Source of the DNA: JASFWK01 sp050049355
GTDB lineage: Bacteria > Chloroflexota > Anaerolineae > B4-G1 > DUEL01
DNA: 24,787 bases
Assembly (NCBI GenBank): GCA_050049355.1
Contig: JASFWK010000022.1
Span: 1 to 24,787, forward strand
Direction of reading: 5' to 3'
Each line of letters starts with the position of its first letter. Positions within the stretch are counted from its first letter, which is position 1. A model generated the notes under the pieces. The model saw only the letters and a list, made by a program, of their open reading frames with translations, did no database searches and had not been told where the DNA came from. The translations under genes and the position numbers were made by a program. Positions 1 to 7,528 of this stretch are shown in pieces.

Positions 1-1292
1 GCGGCTATCCCACCTGCCTGGCCTTCGCCATGAAACTGGCGGCCAAGCAGGCGGAACTCTCTGCCTGCCCCGACGTCTCGGATGAGGCGAAGGCTCAATT
101 GACGGCTGCTGCTGCGCCCCCCATCCGACTGGTCGCCGTTGAGGGGCCGGGTCATAAGGTGGAAGTGGGGAACGAGACCGTCCTCTTCCGCCATGAGAAG
201 ACTTTCTATCATCAACCGGGCCTCTTCGTACGCGTGAAGGACACGACCCCCGTCGAAGATGTCAAAGCTGCGGCGGAATCGGCGATGGGCTACGCGGTGG
301 AGTACGTCGGCATGAACCTCTTCCTGGATGGCATGGCTGTGGAGGCCGAATCCGGCGACGCGGACACATTCGCCAGTGCGGTGAAGGCTGCGCGGGAGGC
401 GACTGACCGGCCACTCATCCTCATCGCCTCGGACCCCGAGCTACTCGAGGCTGGATTGGATGCCGCTGATGGCGTCCGGCCTCTCCTTTACGCCGCCACG
501 GCCGAGAATTGGGAGGAGGTTGCTGCGATAGGCAATGAGGCCAACGCACCCGTGGCGGTCCGAGGGGATTCTATGGAGGAGTTGGCGGAGTTGACGGAGA
601 AGATCAAAGGGGCCGGTGTGGAGGACCTGGTGCTGGATCTCGGTGTGCGCGATCCGCTTGACACACTGGTCGGGTTCACCCAGCTGCGGCGGCTGGCCCT
701 GAATGAGAACTTCCGGCCGCTGGGCTACCCCCTCATCACCTTCCCTGGCGAGGGAGCCGCCGATGAGACTGAGGAAGCGGAGCTTGCTACCCAGCACATC
801 GCCAAGTACGGCAGCTTCATTGTCCTGGATCACTTCACGCCTGCCTCAGCATACGCTCTACTGGCCTGGCGAACGAACGTCTACACCAACCCGCAGGAAC
901 CCATCAAGGTTCAGCCGGGCGTCTACGAGATCAACGATCCTCAACTGGATTCGCCACTGATGGTCACCACCAACTTCTCCATCACCTACTTCTCCGTGGC
1001 CAACGAGGTCGAGGGCAGTGGCATACCCAGTTGGCTCCTGGTGGCCGACGCAGAGGGTATGAGCGTGCTCACGGCTTGGGCTGCAGGCAACTTCGACGCC
1101 GAGTGCATCGCCAAGTCCGTCAAGGCGACCAGCATCGAGGAGAAGATCAGCCATAAGAAGCTGATCATCCCCGGTCATGTAGCGGTGCTGATGGGCGAAC
1201 TGGAGGAAGAGTTGCCAGGTTGGAAGATCCTGGTCGGACCTCGCGAAGCGGTGGACCTGCCTGGATTCCTGAAGCTCTGGAGTGCGGAGTAG
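1..1292 (+). CDS. acsC: Corrinoid iron-sulfur protein large (gamma) subunit, 5' partial
   Basis: This is the large subunit of the corrinoid/iron-sulfur protein (AcsC/CdhE), which carries the methyl group from methyl-THF to acetyl-CoA synthase. The reading frame is open to the left edge (first full codon at base 3) and begins with GYPTCLAFAMKLA, followed by a Cys-Pro about 13 residues on. That is the rear part of the N-terminal [4Fe-4S] motif, so the ATG at 30 is internal and roughly 20 residues lie outside the window. A TIM-barrel-like middle follows, and the C-terminal corrinoid-binding part ends with the conserved stretch PGHVAVLMGELEEEL and the motif GPREAVDLPGFL. The family is known to need reductive reactivation of Co(II), and the activator gene lies directly downstream. 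The small subunit and the CODH/ACS catalytic genes are not in the window and are probably upstream. Confidence 0.95.
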   Translation, partial: GYPTCLAFAMKLAAKQAELSACPDVSDEAKAQLTAAAAPPIRLVAVEGPGHKVEVGNETVLFRHEKTFYHQPGLFVRVKDTTPVEDVKAAAESAMGYAVEYVGMNLFLDGMAVEAESGDADTFASAVKAAREATDRPLILIASDPELLEAGLDAADGVRPLLYAATAENWEEVAAIGNEANAPVAVRGDSMEELAELTEKIKGAGVEDLVLDLGVRDPLDTLVGFTQLRRLALNENFRPLGYPLITFPGEGAADETEEAELATQHIAKYGSFIVLDHFTPASAYALLAWRTNVYTNPQEPIKVQPGVYEINDPQLDSPLMVTTNFSITYFSVANEVEGSGIPSWLLVADAEGMSVLTAWAAGNFDAECIAKSVKATSIEEKISHKKLIIPGHVAVLMGELEEELPGWKILVGPREAVDLPGFLKLWSAE

Positions 1293-1296
1293 GATG

Positions 1297-1335
1297 AGCT
1301 TTCAGATTGGAGGGGCGACCTCCCAGTCTGAAGCT
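1297..1335. repeat. Imperfect intergenic palindrome
   Basis: The gap between acsC and the RACo gene holds arms AGCTTTCAGATTGGAGG (1297-1313) and CCTCCCAGTCTGAAGCT (1319-1335). They pair over about 16 positions with two single-base bulges, one G-U-type pair and a 5-base loop. No T-run follows, so it is not a standard intrinsic terminator. It may be an mRNA structure or one copy of a dispersed palindromic repeat (compare the gaps near 6053, 23725 and 24273). Confidence 0.55.
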
Positions 1336-1367
1336 TGCAGTACCATGGTTTGAGATACTGTGGGGCG

Positions 1368-3284
1368 ATGGCGACGACATATACGGTACGGTTCAAGCCG
1401 TCTGATCGCGAGATAGAGGTAGAAGCTAACGCGCTCTTGAGCGAGGCGGCTAAGAAGGCGGGGGTGGAGATCAACATGCCCTGTGGCGGCCAGGGGCGAT
1501 GTGGCCGCTGTGCCGTCATCGTAGAGGAAGGAACAGTCCGCCGCCGTACGACCCAGCGTCTCTCTCCCGACGATGTGGCAGCCGGCTATGCTCTGGCCTG
1601 CCAGACGGTTGTGGAGGCGGACGTCGTCGTCACCGTCCCTCCTCAGGAGAAGATCGAACGGCGGTTGAAGGAGAGCAAACGCGCAAGGAAGGTCGAGCTG
1701 CCCTTTCCTTACGATCTCCACGAGCAGCCGCTGCGCAAGTTTGCCGTGACGCTGGAGCCGCCCTCCCTGGAGGATCAGACCGATGACTGGTCTCACCTGC
1801 AGAGGGAGCTGGCGCGTCTGCACGACTTGCAGGACATCCAGATCTCCCTGCCGGTGCTGCGCAAGTTGGGCCGTGCGCTGCGGGAGGGGGAGTGGACTGT
1901 TACGGTAGTAGTGGAACTGGATACCTGGGAGCGTCCGGAGGGCCCGCCGCGCATCTTGGACATCTTGCCAGGCGAGCACCTGGAGAGCCTCTGGGCAGCG
2001 GCGATCGACATCGGGACGACCAGCAACGTCGTCTGGCTGGTCGATCTTCTGAGCGGTCAGGTGATGGCTCAGGCGGCTGACTACAACGGCCAGATCGCCC
2101 GGGGGGAGGATGTTATCTCCCGCATCATCTACGCTTCCAAAGGCGATGGCCTTCATGAACTCCAACAGCTGGTGATGGGAACTTTGAACCGCCTCTTGAA
2201 CCAGGTGGCCAAGGAACGGTCGATCAACACCGACGAGATCTACAAGGTGGTCGTGGCGGGCAACAGCACGATGATCCACCTCTTTGCTGGCATCCCGCCT
2301 GAGTCCATTCGACTGATGCCCTTCATCACCACTGTCAACCAGACGCCTCCTTTCCCAGCCCGCGAGGTTGGACTTGGGGTGAACCCGGAGGCGACGGTGG
2401 ACTGCCTGCCAGGTATCGCCTCCTACGTGGGAGCGGACATCACGTCTGGTGTGGTTAGCTCAAAGATGTGCGACCTGGAGGAGTTGGCGCTCTTTGTGGA
2501 CATCGGGACCAATGGGGAGATCGTGTTGGGGGATTGCACCTGGCTCATTGCCTGTGCCTGTTCCGCCGGTCCGGCGTTCGAGGGCGCAGGCGTGGTGCAT
2601 GGGATGCGTGCCACCGCCGGGGCCATCGAAGAGGTGTGGATCAATCGTGAGGACTACGAGGCCAGCTATCGCGTCATCGGCGATGAGAAGCCGCGGGGGA
2701 TCTGCGGCTCTGGTCTGATCTCCCTCATGGCGGAGATGTTCGTCGGCGGAGTGGTGGACAAGAGTGGCAACGTGGATGTGAACTTGCCCACCGATCGGGT
2801 ACGGGAGGGGGAGCACGGAGCGGAGTACGTGGTCGCTTGGGCTGATGAGACCGCCATCGGTGAGGATATCGCCATCACAGACGTGGATATGAATAACCTG
2901 ATGCGGGCCAAGGCAGCCATCTACGCCGGGTTTTCGATTCTGGCCCGCAGTGTGGGACTGAGCCTGAACGATGTGCAGCGTGTGCTCATTGGTGGGGCCT
3001 TCGGGAAGTATCTCAATGTGGAGAAAGCGGTCCAGATTGGCATGCTGCCTGACATGCCCTACGATCGTTTCGAGTTCCTGGGCAATACCTCGATTCGGGG
3101 GGCCTATTCGGCGCTGATTTCGCGGGAGATGCGACGCCAGGTGACGAAGGTGGGGGAGATGATGACCTATCTGGAACTCTCCGCCGATAACACCTTCTTC
3201 GACGAATTCAACGCGGCGCTCTTCTTGCCTCACACCGATACCAGCCGATTCCCTTCGGTGGAGGCGTTGCTGAAGGATGAGTAG
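1368..3284 (+). CDS. RACo-type reductive activator of corrinoid protein (2Fe-2S/ASKHA protein)
   Basis: This protein is expected to use ATP to push an electron onto inactive Co(II) corrinoid iron-sulfur protein. The N-terminal ferredoxin has Cys39, Cys45, Cys48 and Cys78 in the plant-type [2Fe-2S] pattern (NMPCGGQGRCGRC, then ALACQ). A linker follows, then an ASKHA ATPase fold with phosphate motifs AIDIGTTSN near residue 211 and FVDIGTNGEI near 375, plus the glycine-rich ACSAGPAFEGAG near 395. The length of about 638 residues matches RACo. The frame is open back to a TTG at 1335, but the ATG at 1368 starts the ferredoxin cleanly (MATTYTVRF) and is preferred, although its Shine-Dalgarno sequence is weak. 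Its place right after acsC fits the function. Annotation pipelines often call this family DUF4445 or ASKHA-domain protein. Confidence 0.92.
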   Translation: MATTYTVRFKPSDREIEVEANALLSEAAKKAGVEINMPCGGQGRCGRCAVIVEEGTVRRRTTQRLSPDDVAAGYALACQTVVEADVVVTVPPQEKIERRLKESKRARKVELPFPYDLHEQPLRKFAVTLEPPSLEDQTDDWSHLQRELARLHDLQDIQISLPVLRKLGRALREGEWTVTVVVELDTWERPEGPPRILDILPGEHLESLWAAAIDIGTTSNVVWLVDLLSGQVMAQAADYNGQIARGEDVISRIIYASKGDGLHELQQLVMGTLNRLLNQVAKERSINTDEIYKVVVAGNSTMIHLFAGIPPESIRLMPFITTVNQTPPFPAREVGLGVNPEATVDCLPGIASYVGADITSGVVSSKMCDLEELALFVDIGTNGEIVLGDCTWLIACACSAGPAFEGAGVVHGMRATAGAIEEVWINREDYEASYRVIGDEKPRGICGSGLISLMAEMFVGGVVDKSGNVDVNLPTDRVREGEHGAEYVVAWADETAIGEDIAITDVDMNNLMRAKAAIYAGFSILARSVGLSLNDVQRVLIGGAFGKYLNVEKAVQIGMLPDMPYDRFEFLGNTSIRGAYSALISREMRRQVTKVGEMMTYLELSADNTFFDEFNAALFLPHTDTSRFPSVEALLKDE

Positions 3285-3356
3285 AAAGCGAATGTGTAGC
3301 TCTGGACCCGGGCGGTCTCCCTGCCGGGGGCGACAGAATCTCAGTGAGGATAGTTC

Positions 3357-4262
3357 GTGAAGCTAACTGGCCTCCATTTGCTTCTTACTTACCAGTGCAA
3401 CTACGAATGTGACCATTGCTTCGTCTGGGGGAGCCCTCTCCAGAAGGGCACGATGACGCTGGAGCAAATCCGTGACGTCTATCGGCAGGCGCAGGCCCTG
3501 GGGACGGTGGAGTGGATCTATCTGGAAGGCGGGGAGCCTTTCCTGTATTACCCAATAATGGTGTGGGCGGTGCGGGAAGCGGCGGAGCATGGATTCAACG
3601 TGGGTGTCTTGAGCAACGTGTACTGGGCTGCCGCGGCTGAGGATGCCCTTGAGTGGCTGCAGCCGCTTGTGGGGCTCGTGCAGGATTTCAGTGTTTCGAC
3701 CGATCTGTTTCACTATGACGAGGTGCTTAGCGACCAGGCGCGCAACGCGCTGGCAGCAGCGGAACGATTGGGACTCCCCGTGGGAACCATCATCTGCGAG
3801 GTCCCGGAGGGAGCTCCCGGCTATCCTTTGCAGGCCGCAGGCAAGCCAGTGGAGGGTGGTCCAATAATGTTCAAAGGACGCGCAACGGCGACGCTCGTTG
3901 AAGGTGTGGCTGGGCGGCCCTGGCGAGAATTCACCGAGTGCCCGCACGAGAAGCTAGACGACCCGGCCCGAGTACACGTGGATTATCTGGGTGGCCTTCA
4001 CCTGTGTCAGGGGCTCACGGTGGGCAGCCTCTTTGAGCGCCCCCTGGTGGAGATCGCAGCGACGTATGACCCGCAGGAGCACCCGATAGTTGGTCCTCTT
4101 CTGGTGGGTGGCCCGAGGGCGCTGGTGGAGCAGTATGACCTATCCCACCAGGAGACCTACGTGGATGCCTGCCATCTATGCTACACGGCGCGCGAGGCCT
4201 TGAGACAGCGGTTCCCAGAGTATCTGGGGCCGGGACAGATGTATGGAGAGGGGCTGAGTTGA
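3357..4262 (+). CDS. Radical SAM protein of unknown function in the CODH/ACS cluster
   Basis: This is a radical SAM enzyme of 301 residues. Cys14, Cys18 and Cys21 form CxxxCxxC (QCNYECDHC) for the SAM-binding [4Fe-4S] cluster, and LEGGEP at residues 56-61 is the SAM-contacting GGE motif. Later cysteines at about 195 (TECPHEK), 217 (HLCQG), 272 and 275 (CHLC) could hold an auxiliary cluster of the SPASM/twitch kind; that is inference. The GTG start at 3357 has a good Shine-Dalgarno sequence (GTGAGGA, ending 6 bases upstream). The gene sits between the corrinoid activator and the CooC-type ATPase, and its stop overlaps the next start by 4 bases (TTGA). A role in maturing or modifying an enzyme of this pathway is plausible, but the substrate cannot be read from the sequence. 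Confidence 0.85.
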   Translation: MKLTGLHLLLTYQCNYECDHCFVWGSPLQKGTMTLEQIRDVYRQAQALGTVEWIYLEGGEPFLYYPIMVWAVREAAEHGFNVGVLSNVYWAAAAEDALEWLQPLVGLVQDFSVSTDLFHYDEVLSDQARNALAAAERLGLPVGTIICEVPEGAPGYPLQAAGKPVEGGPIMFKGRATATLVEGVAGRPWREFTECPHEKLDDPARVHVDYLGGLHLCQGLTVGSLFERPLVEIAATYDPQEHPIVGPLLVGGPRALVEQYDLSHQETYVDACHLCYTAREALRQRFPEYLGPGQMYGEGLS

Positions 4263-5047
4263 CCACGACTATTGCGGTGGCCGGAAAGGGCGGCACCGGG
4301 AAGACGACCGTCGCCGCGCTTCTCATTCGCTATCTGCTGGAGGAGCGGGAGGGGCCCATCCTGGCCATAGACGCCGATCCGGCGAGCAATTTGTATATGG
4401 TGCTGGGAATGGAGATGGAGCAGACGATTGGGGAGATCCGCGAGGAGATGCTCGATCTAGTGCAGTCCAGCGGTGCGCTGGCTGGATCGATGCCCGGCGG
4501 GATGAGCAAGCAGGAGTACCTGGACTATCAAGTGCAGATGGCCCTGACGGAGGGGGAGCGAGTGGATCTCCTGGCGATGGGGCGCCCTGAGGGTCCCGGC
4601 TGCTACTGTGCAGCCAACCAAATGCTGCGGGTGATCGTGGATCGTCTGGAGAGGCAGTACGGCTATGTGATCATCGACAACGAGGCCGGCATGGAACACC
4701 TCAGCCGCCGCACCACGCGCGACGTCGATGTCCTTATGCTGGTGACCGATCCCACGCAGCGGGGGATCGTCGCCGCGCGCCAGATGCACGAGATGGTGCC
4801 AGAGCTGGAGATCGGCGTCTCTACGGTATGCCTGGTCGTCAACCGGCTGCGTGGGGAGTTGCCGTCGCCGCTGGCTGAGGCCATCGCGCGGTCGGGGCTT
4901 GAGTTGGTGGGCACCGTGCCGGAAGATCCTTCCATGGCGGAATTCGAGTTCACTGGTAGACCACTCATCGAGCTGCCGGCCGACACACCGGTTTACCGGT
5001 CGGTGGTTGAGATCGCCGAGAAGGTCCTGCAGGACGGACGAGTCTAG
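4259..5047 (+). CDS. cooC: CooC/AcsF-type nickel-insertion ATPase
   Basis: This is a MinD/ParA-family P-loop ATPase of the CooC/AcsF type, which helps insert nickel into CO dehydrogenase or acetyl-CoA synthase. The deviant Walker A motif GKGGTGKTT is at residues 9-17, AIDADPASN follows as the switch-like segment, and the metal-binding CxC pair is Cys115 and Cys117 (GCYCAAN). YVIIDNEAGMEHLSRR is characteristic of the family. The frame is open back to 4178, but there is no ATG in it and the P-loop should lie near the N-terminus. The TTG at 4259 is therefore chosen: it has GGAGAGG just upstream and overlaps the stop of the radical SAM gene by 4 bases, suggesting translational coupling. The sequence alone does not say whether it serves CODH, ACS or both. 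Confidence 0.92.
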   Translation: MTTTIAVAGKGGTGKTTVAALLIRYLLEEREGPILAIDADPASNLYMVLGMEMEQTIGEIREEMLDLVQSSGALAGSMPGGMSKQEYLDYQVQMALTEGERVDLLAMGRPEGPGCYCAANQMLRVIVDRLERQYGYVIIDNEAGMEHLSRRTTRDVDVLMLVTDPTQRGIVAARQMHEMVPELEIGVSTVCLVVNRLRGELPSPLAEAIARSGLELVGTVPEDPSMAEFEFTGRPLIELPADTPVYRSVVEIAEKVLQDGRV

Positions 5048-5104
5048 TCCATCATAGATGAGCAGCGAATCATTCATTAACGGGTGACTGAGGAGGAAGG
5101 GGCA

Positions 5105-6028
5105 ATGTATATTATCGCGGAGAATATCCATGTTATCTCTCCCAAGGTCAAGAAGGCCATCGACGGGCGGGATGCGAAGTTCTTCCAGGAATTGGCGGTC
5201 CAGATGGTGGATGCGGGAGCTAGTGCCGTCGATCTGAACATCGGTCCTCAGAAGAAGAGAGGGCACGAGATCCTGCCCTGGCTGACCGAGATCGTGGAGG
5301 AGGCAGTGGATGTGCCGCTCTGCTTTGATACCACCAACTTGGCCGCCGTTGAGGCCGCCTGCGAGGTGGTCACCAAGGCGCAGCCGATCATCAACTCCAC
5401 CTCTGCAGAAGAAGAGCGGCTGGAGAAGGTCCCGCTGGTGGCCAAGAGGTACAACGCACGTCTGATCGGACTCACGATGGGGCGGGGCATGATCCCGGTC
5501 GGCGCCGACGAGCGGGTCACTATCGCAATTGAGAAATTGATTCCCCGCATGTTGGAGATCGATTTCCCCATCACCGATCTGATCATTGATCCATTGGTGC
5601 TGACGGTGTCTGGCTGTCAGGAGTACTGCCCTGAGTTCATTGACGCAGTGCGCATGCTCAAGTTCGCCTGGGATCCGCCGCCGCTGGTAAACGGTGGCCT
5701 CTCCAACGTCTCCAACGCGGTGCCGGCCGAGATGCGCCCGCTGCTCAGTCGGGTGTACATGGTCATGCTGATGGGAGCAGGTATTGACATGGTGATCGCC
5801 GATCCGCTGGACGAGGATATGATGGAGTTCATTCGCATCGTCGAGGAGCGAGATGAATCCACTCCTGTCGGTCGACTGTTAGTGAAGCTGCACGACCGAG
5901 TGGAGGCGATGGAAGAGCTTCAGCCGGAGGATGTGGACATGTCCGACCCGGAGCAGGAGGCGATCTGGAAGACGGTCCAGGTGCTCTTGAACAAGGTAAT
6001 CTATACCGATTCATACCTACGTCTCTAG
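5105..6028 (+). CDS. acsE: Methyl-THF:corrinoid iron-sulfur protein methyltransferase
   Basis: This cytosolic enzyme moves the methyl group of 5-methyl-THF to the cobalt of the corrinoid iron-sulfur protein. It has the pterin-binding TIM-barrel hallmarks: GASAVDLNIGP, then CFDTTNLAAVEA, INSTSAEEERLEKV, GLTMGRGMIP, DPLVLTVSG and GLSNVSNAVP; the last contains the asparagine that contacts the pterin in the family. At about 307 residues it is longer than the roughly 262-residue Moorella enzyme. The extra stretch lies near the C-terminus (about residues 245-285, acidic and helical), before the conserved NKVIYTDSYL end. The ATG at 5105 is chosen over the GTG at 5084 because GAGGAAGGGG lies just upstream of it. 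Its position before folD places it in the methyl-branch gene set. Confidence 0.93.
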   Translation: MYIIAENIHVISPKVKKAIDGRDAKFFQELAVQMVDAGASAVDLNIGPQKKRGHEILPWLTEIVEEAVDVPLCFDTTNLAAVEAACEVVTKAQPIINSTSAEEERLEKVPLVAKRYNARLIGLTMGRGMIPVGADERVTIAIEKLIPRMLEIDFPITDLIIDPLVLTVSGCQEYCPEFIDAVRMLKFAWDPPPLVNGGLSNVSNAVPAEMRPLLSRVYMVMLMGAGIDMVIADPLDEDMMEFIRIVEERDESTPVGRLLVKLHDRVEAMEELQPEDVDMSDPEQEAIWKTVQVLLNKVIYTDSYLRL

Positions 6029-6052
6029 GCACAAGTCTTGGTTGAAGATCGG

Positions 6053-6071
6053 AGATTGCGAGCTCGAATCT
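6053..6071. repeat. Short intergenic palindrome
   Basis: In the 77-base gap before folD, AGATTGCGAG is followed directly by CTCGAATCT. The arms are complementary over 9 positions with one bulged G and no spacer. The sequence TAATCCGCA follows at about 6073. The AGATTGC core recurs in other gaps of this window. Without a search it may be coincidence. Confidence 0.35.
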
Positions 6072-6105
6072 GTAATCCGCACTTCGCAGTTCTATGGAGG
6101 AGATT

Positions 6106-6993
6106 ATGTCAGCTCAATTGATTGACGGCAGAGCGACGGCGGCCGCGATTCACGATGAGATCAAGGCCGAGGTGGAGAAACTAGAAGCCGAGCACGGCAT
6201 CGTGCCGGGCTTGGCGACGGTGCTGGTGGGCGAGAACCCTGCCTCTCAGACCTATGTCCGTATGAAGCAGAAGCGATGCAAGAAGGTGGGCATCCGCTCC
6301 TTCGGGCACAAGCTAACGGAGGATGCCAGCCAGGAGGAGGTCGAGGGGCTGGTGACGGAGTTGAACGCCAATCCGGAGGTGCATGGCATCTTGGTGCAGT
6401 TGCCGCTGCCGAGGCATTTGGACGAGGAGCGGGTGCTGGCCGCCGTCGGCCTTGAAAAGGACGTGGACGGTTTCCATCCGATCAACATTGGGCGCTTGAC
6501 GATGAAGGGGCGGGAGCCGCTCTTTGCTCCCTGCACGCCCTCCGGGTGCATTGAGCTGCTCGATCGATACGATATCGGGATCGAGGGGAAGGAAGCAGTG
6601 GTGCTGGGGCGCAGCAACATCGTCGGTCTGCCGGTGGCGATGCTCCTGCTCCATCGAAATGCCACCATCACTATCTGCCACTCCCGCACCCAAGACCTGC
6701 TTGCCGTCTGTCGTCGCGCGGATATCCTTATCGCGGCTGTGGGTCGGGCTCAGATGGTGAAGGGGGACTGGGTCAAGCCCGGCGCGGCAGTGATTGACGT
6801 GGGCATCAATCGTGTGGACGATCCCACGGCCAAGCGGGGCTATCGCCTGGTCGGCGATGTGGATTTCGATCAGGTGAAGGAGGTGGCGGGCCACGTCACC
6901 CCGGTGCCGGGCGGTGTGGGTCCAATGACCATCGCTATGCTCCTGAGCAACACGCTGACCTCTGCAAAGCGGTCGGCAGGTTTGATGAGCTGA
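6106..6993 (+). CDS. folD: Bifunctional methylene-THF dehydrogenase / methenyl-THF cyclohydrolase
   Basis: FolD interconverts 10-formyl-THF, methenyl-THF and methylene-THF in the methyl branch of the Wood-Ljungdahl pathway. All family signatures are intact: the active-site segment SQTYVRMKQKRCKKVGI with its catalytic lysine, VQLPLPRHL, KDVDGFHPINIGRL, PCTPSGCIELL, the nucleotide-site motif VLGRSNIVGLPVA, and the C-terminal VTPVPGGVGPMTIAML. The length of 295 residues is typical. The ATG at 6106 is preferred over the in-frame ATG at 6094 because GGAGGAG lies between them at the right spacing. Cofactor preference (NAD or NADP) cannot be read securely. It is the last folate gene before the Hdr genes, and no formyl-THF ligase or methylene-THF reductase is in the window. 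Confidence 0.97.
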   Translation: MSAQLIDGRATAAAIHDEIKAEVEKLEAEHGIVPGLATVLVGENPASQTYVRMKQKRCKKVGIRSFGHKLTEDASQEEVEGLVTELNANPEVHGILVQLPLPRHLDEERVLAAVGLEKDVDGFHPINIGRLTMKGREPLFAPCTPSGCIELLDRYDIGIEGKEAVVLGRSNIVGLPVAMLLLHRNATITICHSRTQDLLAVCRRADILIAAVGRAQMVKGDWVKPGAAVIDVGINRVDDPTAKRGYRLVGDVDFDQVKEVAGHVTPVPGGVGPMTIAMLLSNTLTSAKRSAGLMS

Positions 6994-7067
6994 TCGGTGG
7001 TGACTGCGTTCGGGGAGTTTTGCCGCGGCAATGCGGTGGCACCCAACGGGTGAGCCAAGGAGTTGAT

Positions 7068-7472
7068 ATGAGAACGGTTATCTCGGCCGAGAGAGTTCGT
7101 GGCGAGTTCGTCCGCCAGGTCGAGGAGATCAGCGGGCAGGATCTGCTGGCCTGTAACCAGTGTGGCAAGTGCAGCGCTGGCTGCCCAGTGGTGGCTGCGA
7201 TGGATCTTCTCCCCAGCCAAGTCATCCGGATGGCCCAGCTGGGTATGGACGAGGTTCTGCAGAGCAGGTCGGTCTGGATCTGCGCCTCCTGTCTCACTTG
7301 TGTCACCCGCTGCCCCAAGGGGGTTGATCTCCCCCGCTTGATGGAGGCGCTGCGTGAGATCTCACTGCGCGCAGGAGCGTTGGAGATAGATCTGAACCAG
7401 CTGCCTCCGGAGTTGGTGCAGGAACTACCCCAGCTGGCTATCGTCGGCGGGTTCAGGAAGTACATAGGGTAG
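7068..7472 (+). CDS. hdrC: HdrC-like 2x[4Fe-4S] electron-transfer subunit (set 1)
   Basis: This small ferredoxin-like subunit passes electrons between HdrA and HdrB in heterodisulfide-reductase-type complexes. It has two cysteine groups, CNQCGKCSAGCP and CASCLTCVTRCP, spaced as in HdrC, and PSQVIRMAQLG between them is typical. The 134 residues from the ATG at 7068 are shorter than methanogen HdrC, whose C-terminal tail is longer. The frame runs back to a TTG at 7020, but AAGGAG at 7058-7063 sets the ATG at 7068. hdrB follows after a 56-base gap that holds a strong hairpin. In a bacterium without CoM-S-S-CoB, the final acceptor is unknown. Confidence 0.9.
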   Translation: MRTVISAERVRGEFVRQVEEISGQDLLACNQCGKCSAGCPVVAAMDLLPSQVIRMAQLGMDEVLQSRSVWICASCLTCVTRCPKGVDLPRLMEALREISLRAGALEIDLNQLPPELVQELPQLAIVGGFRKYIG

Positions 7473-7481
7473 AGGAATAGA

Positions 7482-7509
7482 GGTAGATGGGACGGTAGTC
7501 TCATCTGCC
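7482..7509 (+). other. Stable RNA hairpin between hdrC and hdrB
   Basis: GGTAGATGGGAC (7482-7493) and GTCTCATCTGCC (7498-7509) pair over all 12 positions, 10 Watson-Crick and 2 G-U, around the four-base loop GGTA. It ends 19 bases before the ATG of hdrB. What follows is A-rich with no U-run, so it does not look like an intrinsic terminator. It may protect or process the transcript or tune hdrB translation; the hdrB Shine-Dalgarno sequence is weak. Confidence 0.55.
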
Positions 7510-7528
7510 AGAACAGAAGCCAAACATC

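Noticed and set aside
30..32. The ATG at 30 as the start of the first gene.
   Set aside because: The frame is open to the left edge and the residues before the ATG (GYPTCLAFA) are part of the conserved [4Fe-4S] motif, so the gene starts outside the window.
1302..2279. A minus-strand open frame of 325 codons opposite the RACo gene.
   Set aside because: The ferredoxin and ASKHA motifs are on the plus strand; no plausible protein family is seen on the minus strand.
3309..3333. A possible terminator hairpin (CCCGG and CCGGG) before the radical SAM gene.
   Set aside because: The stem is only about 5 pairs, the loop is long and no T-run follows.
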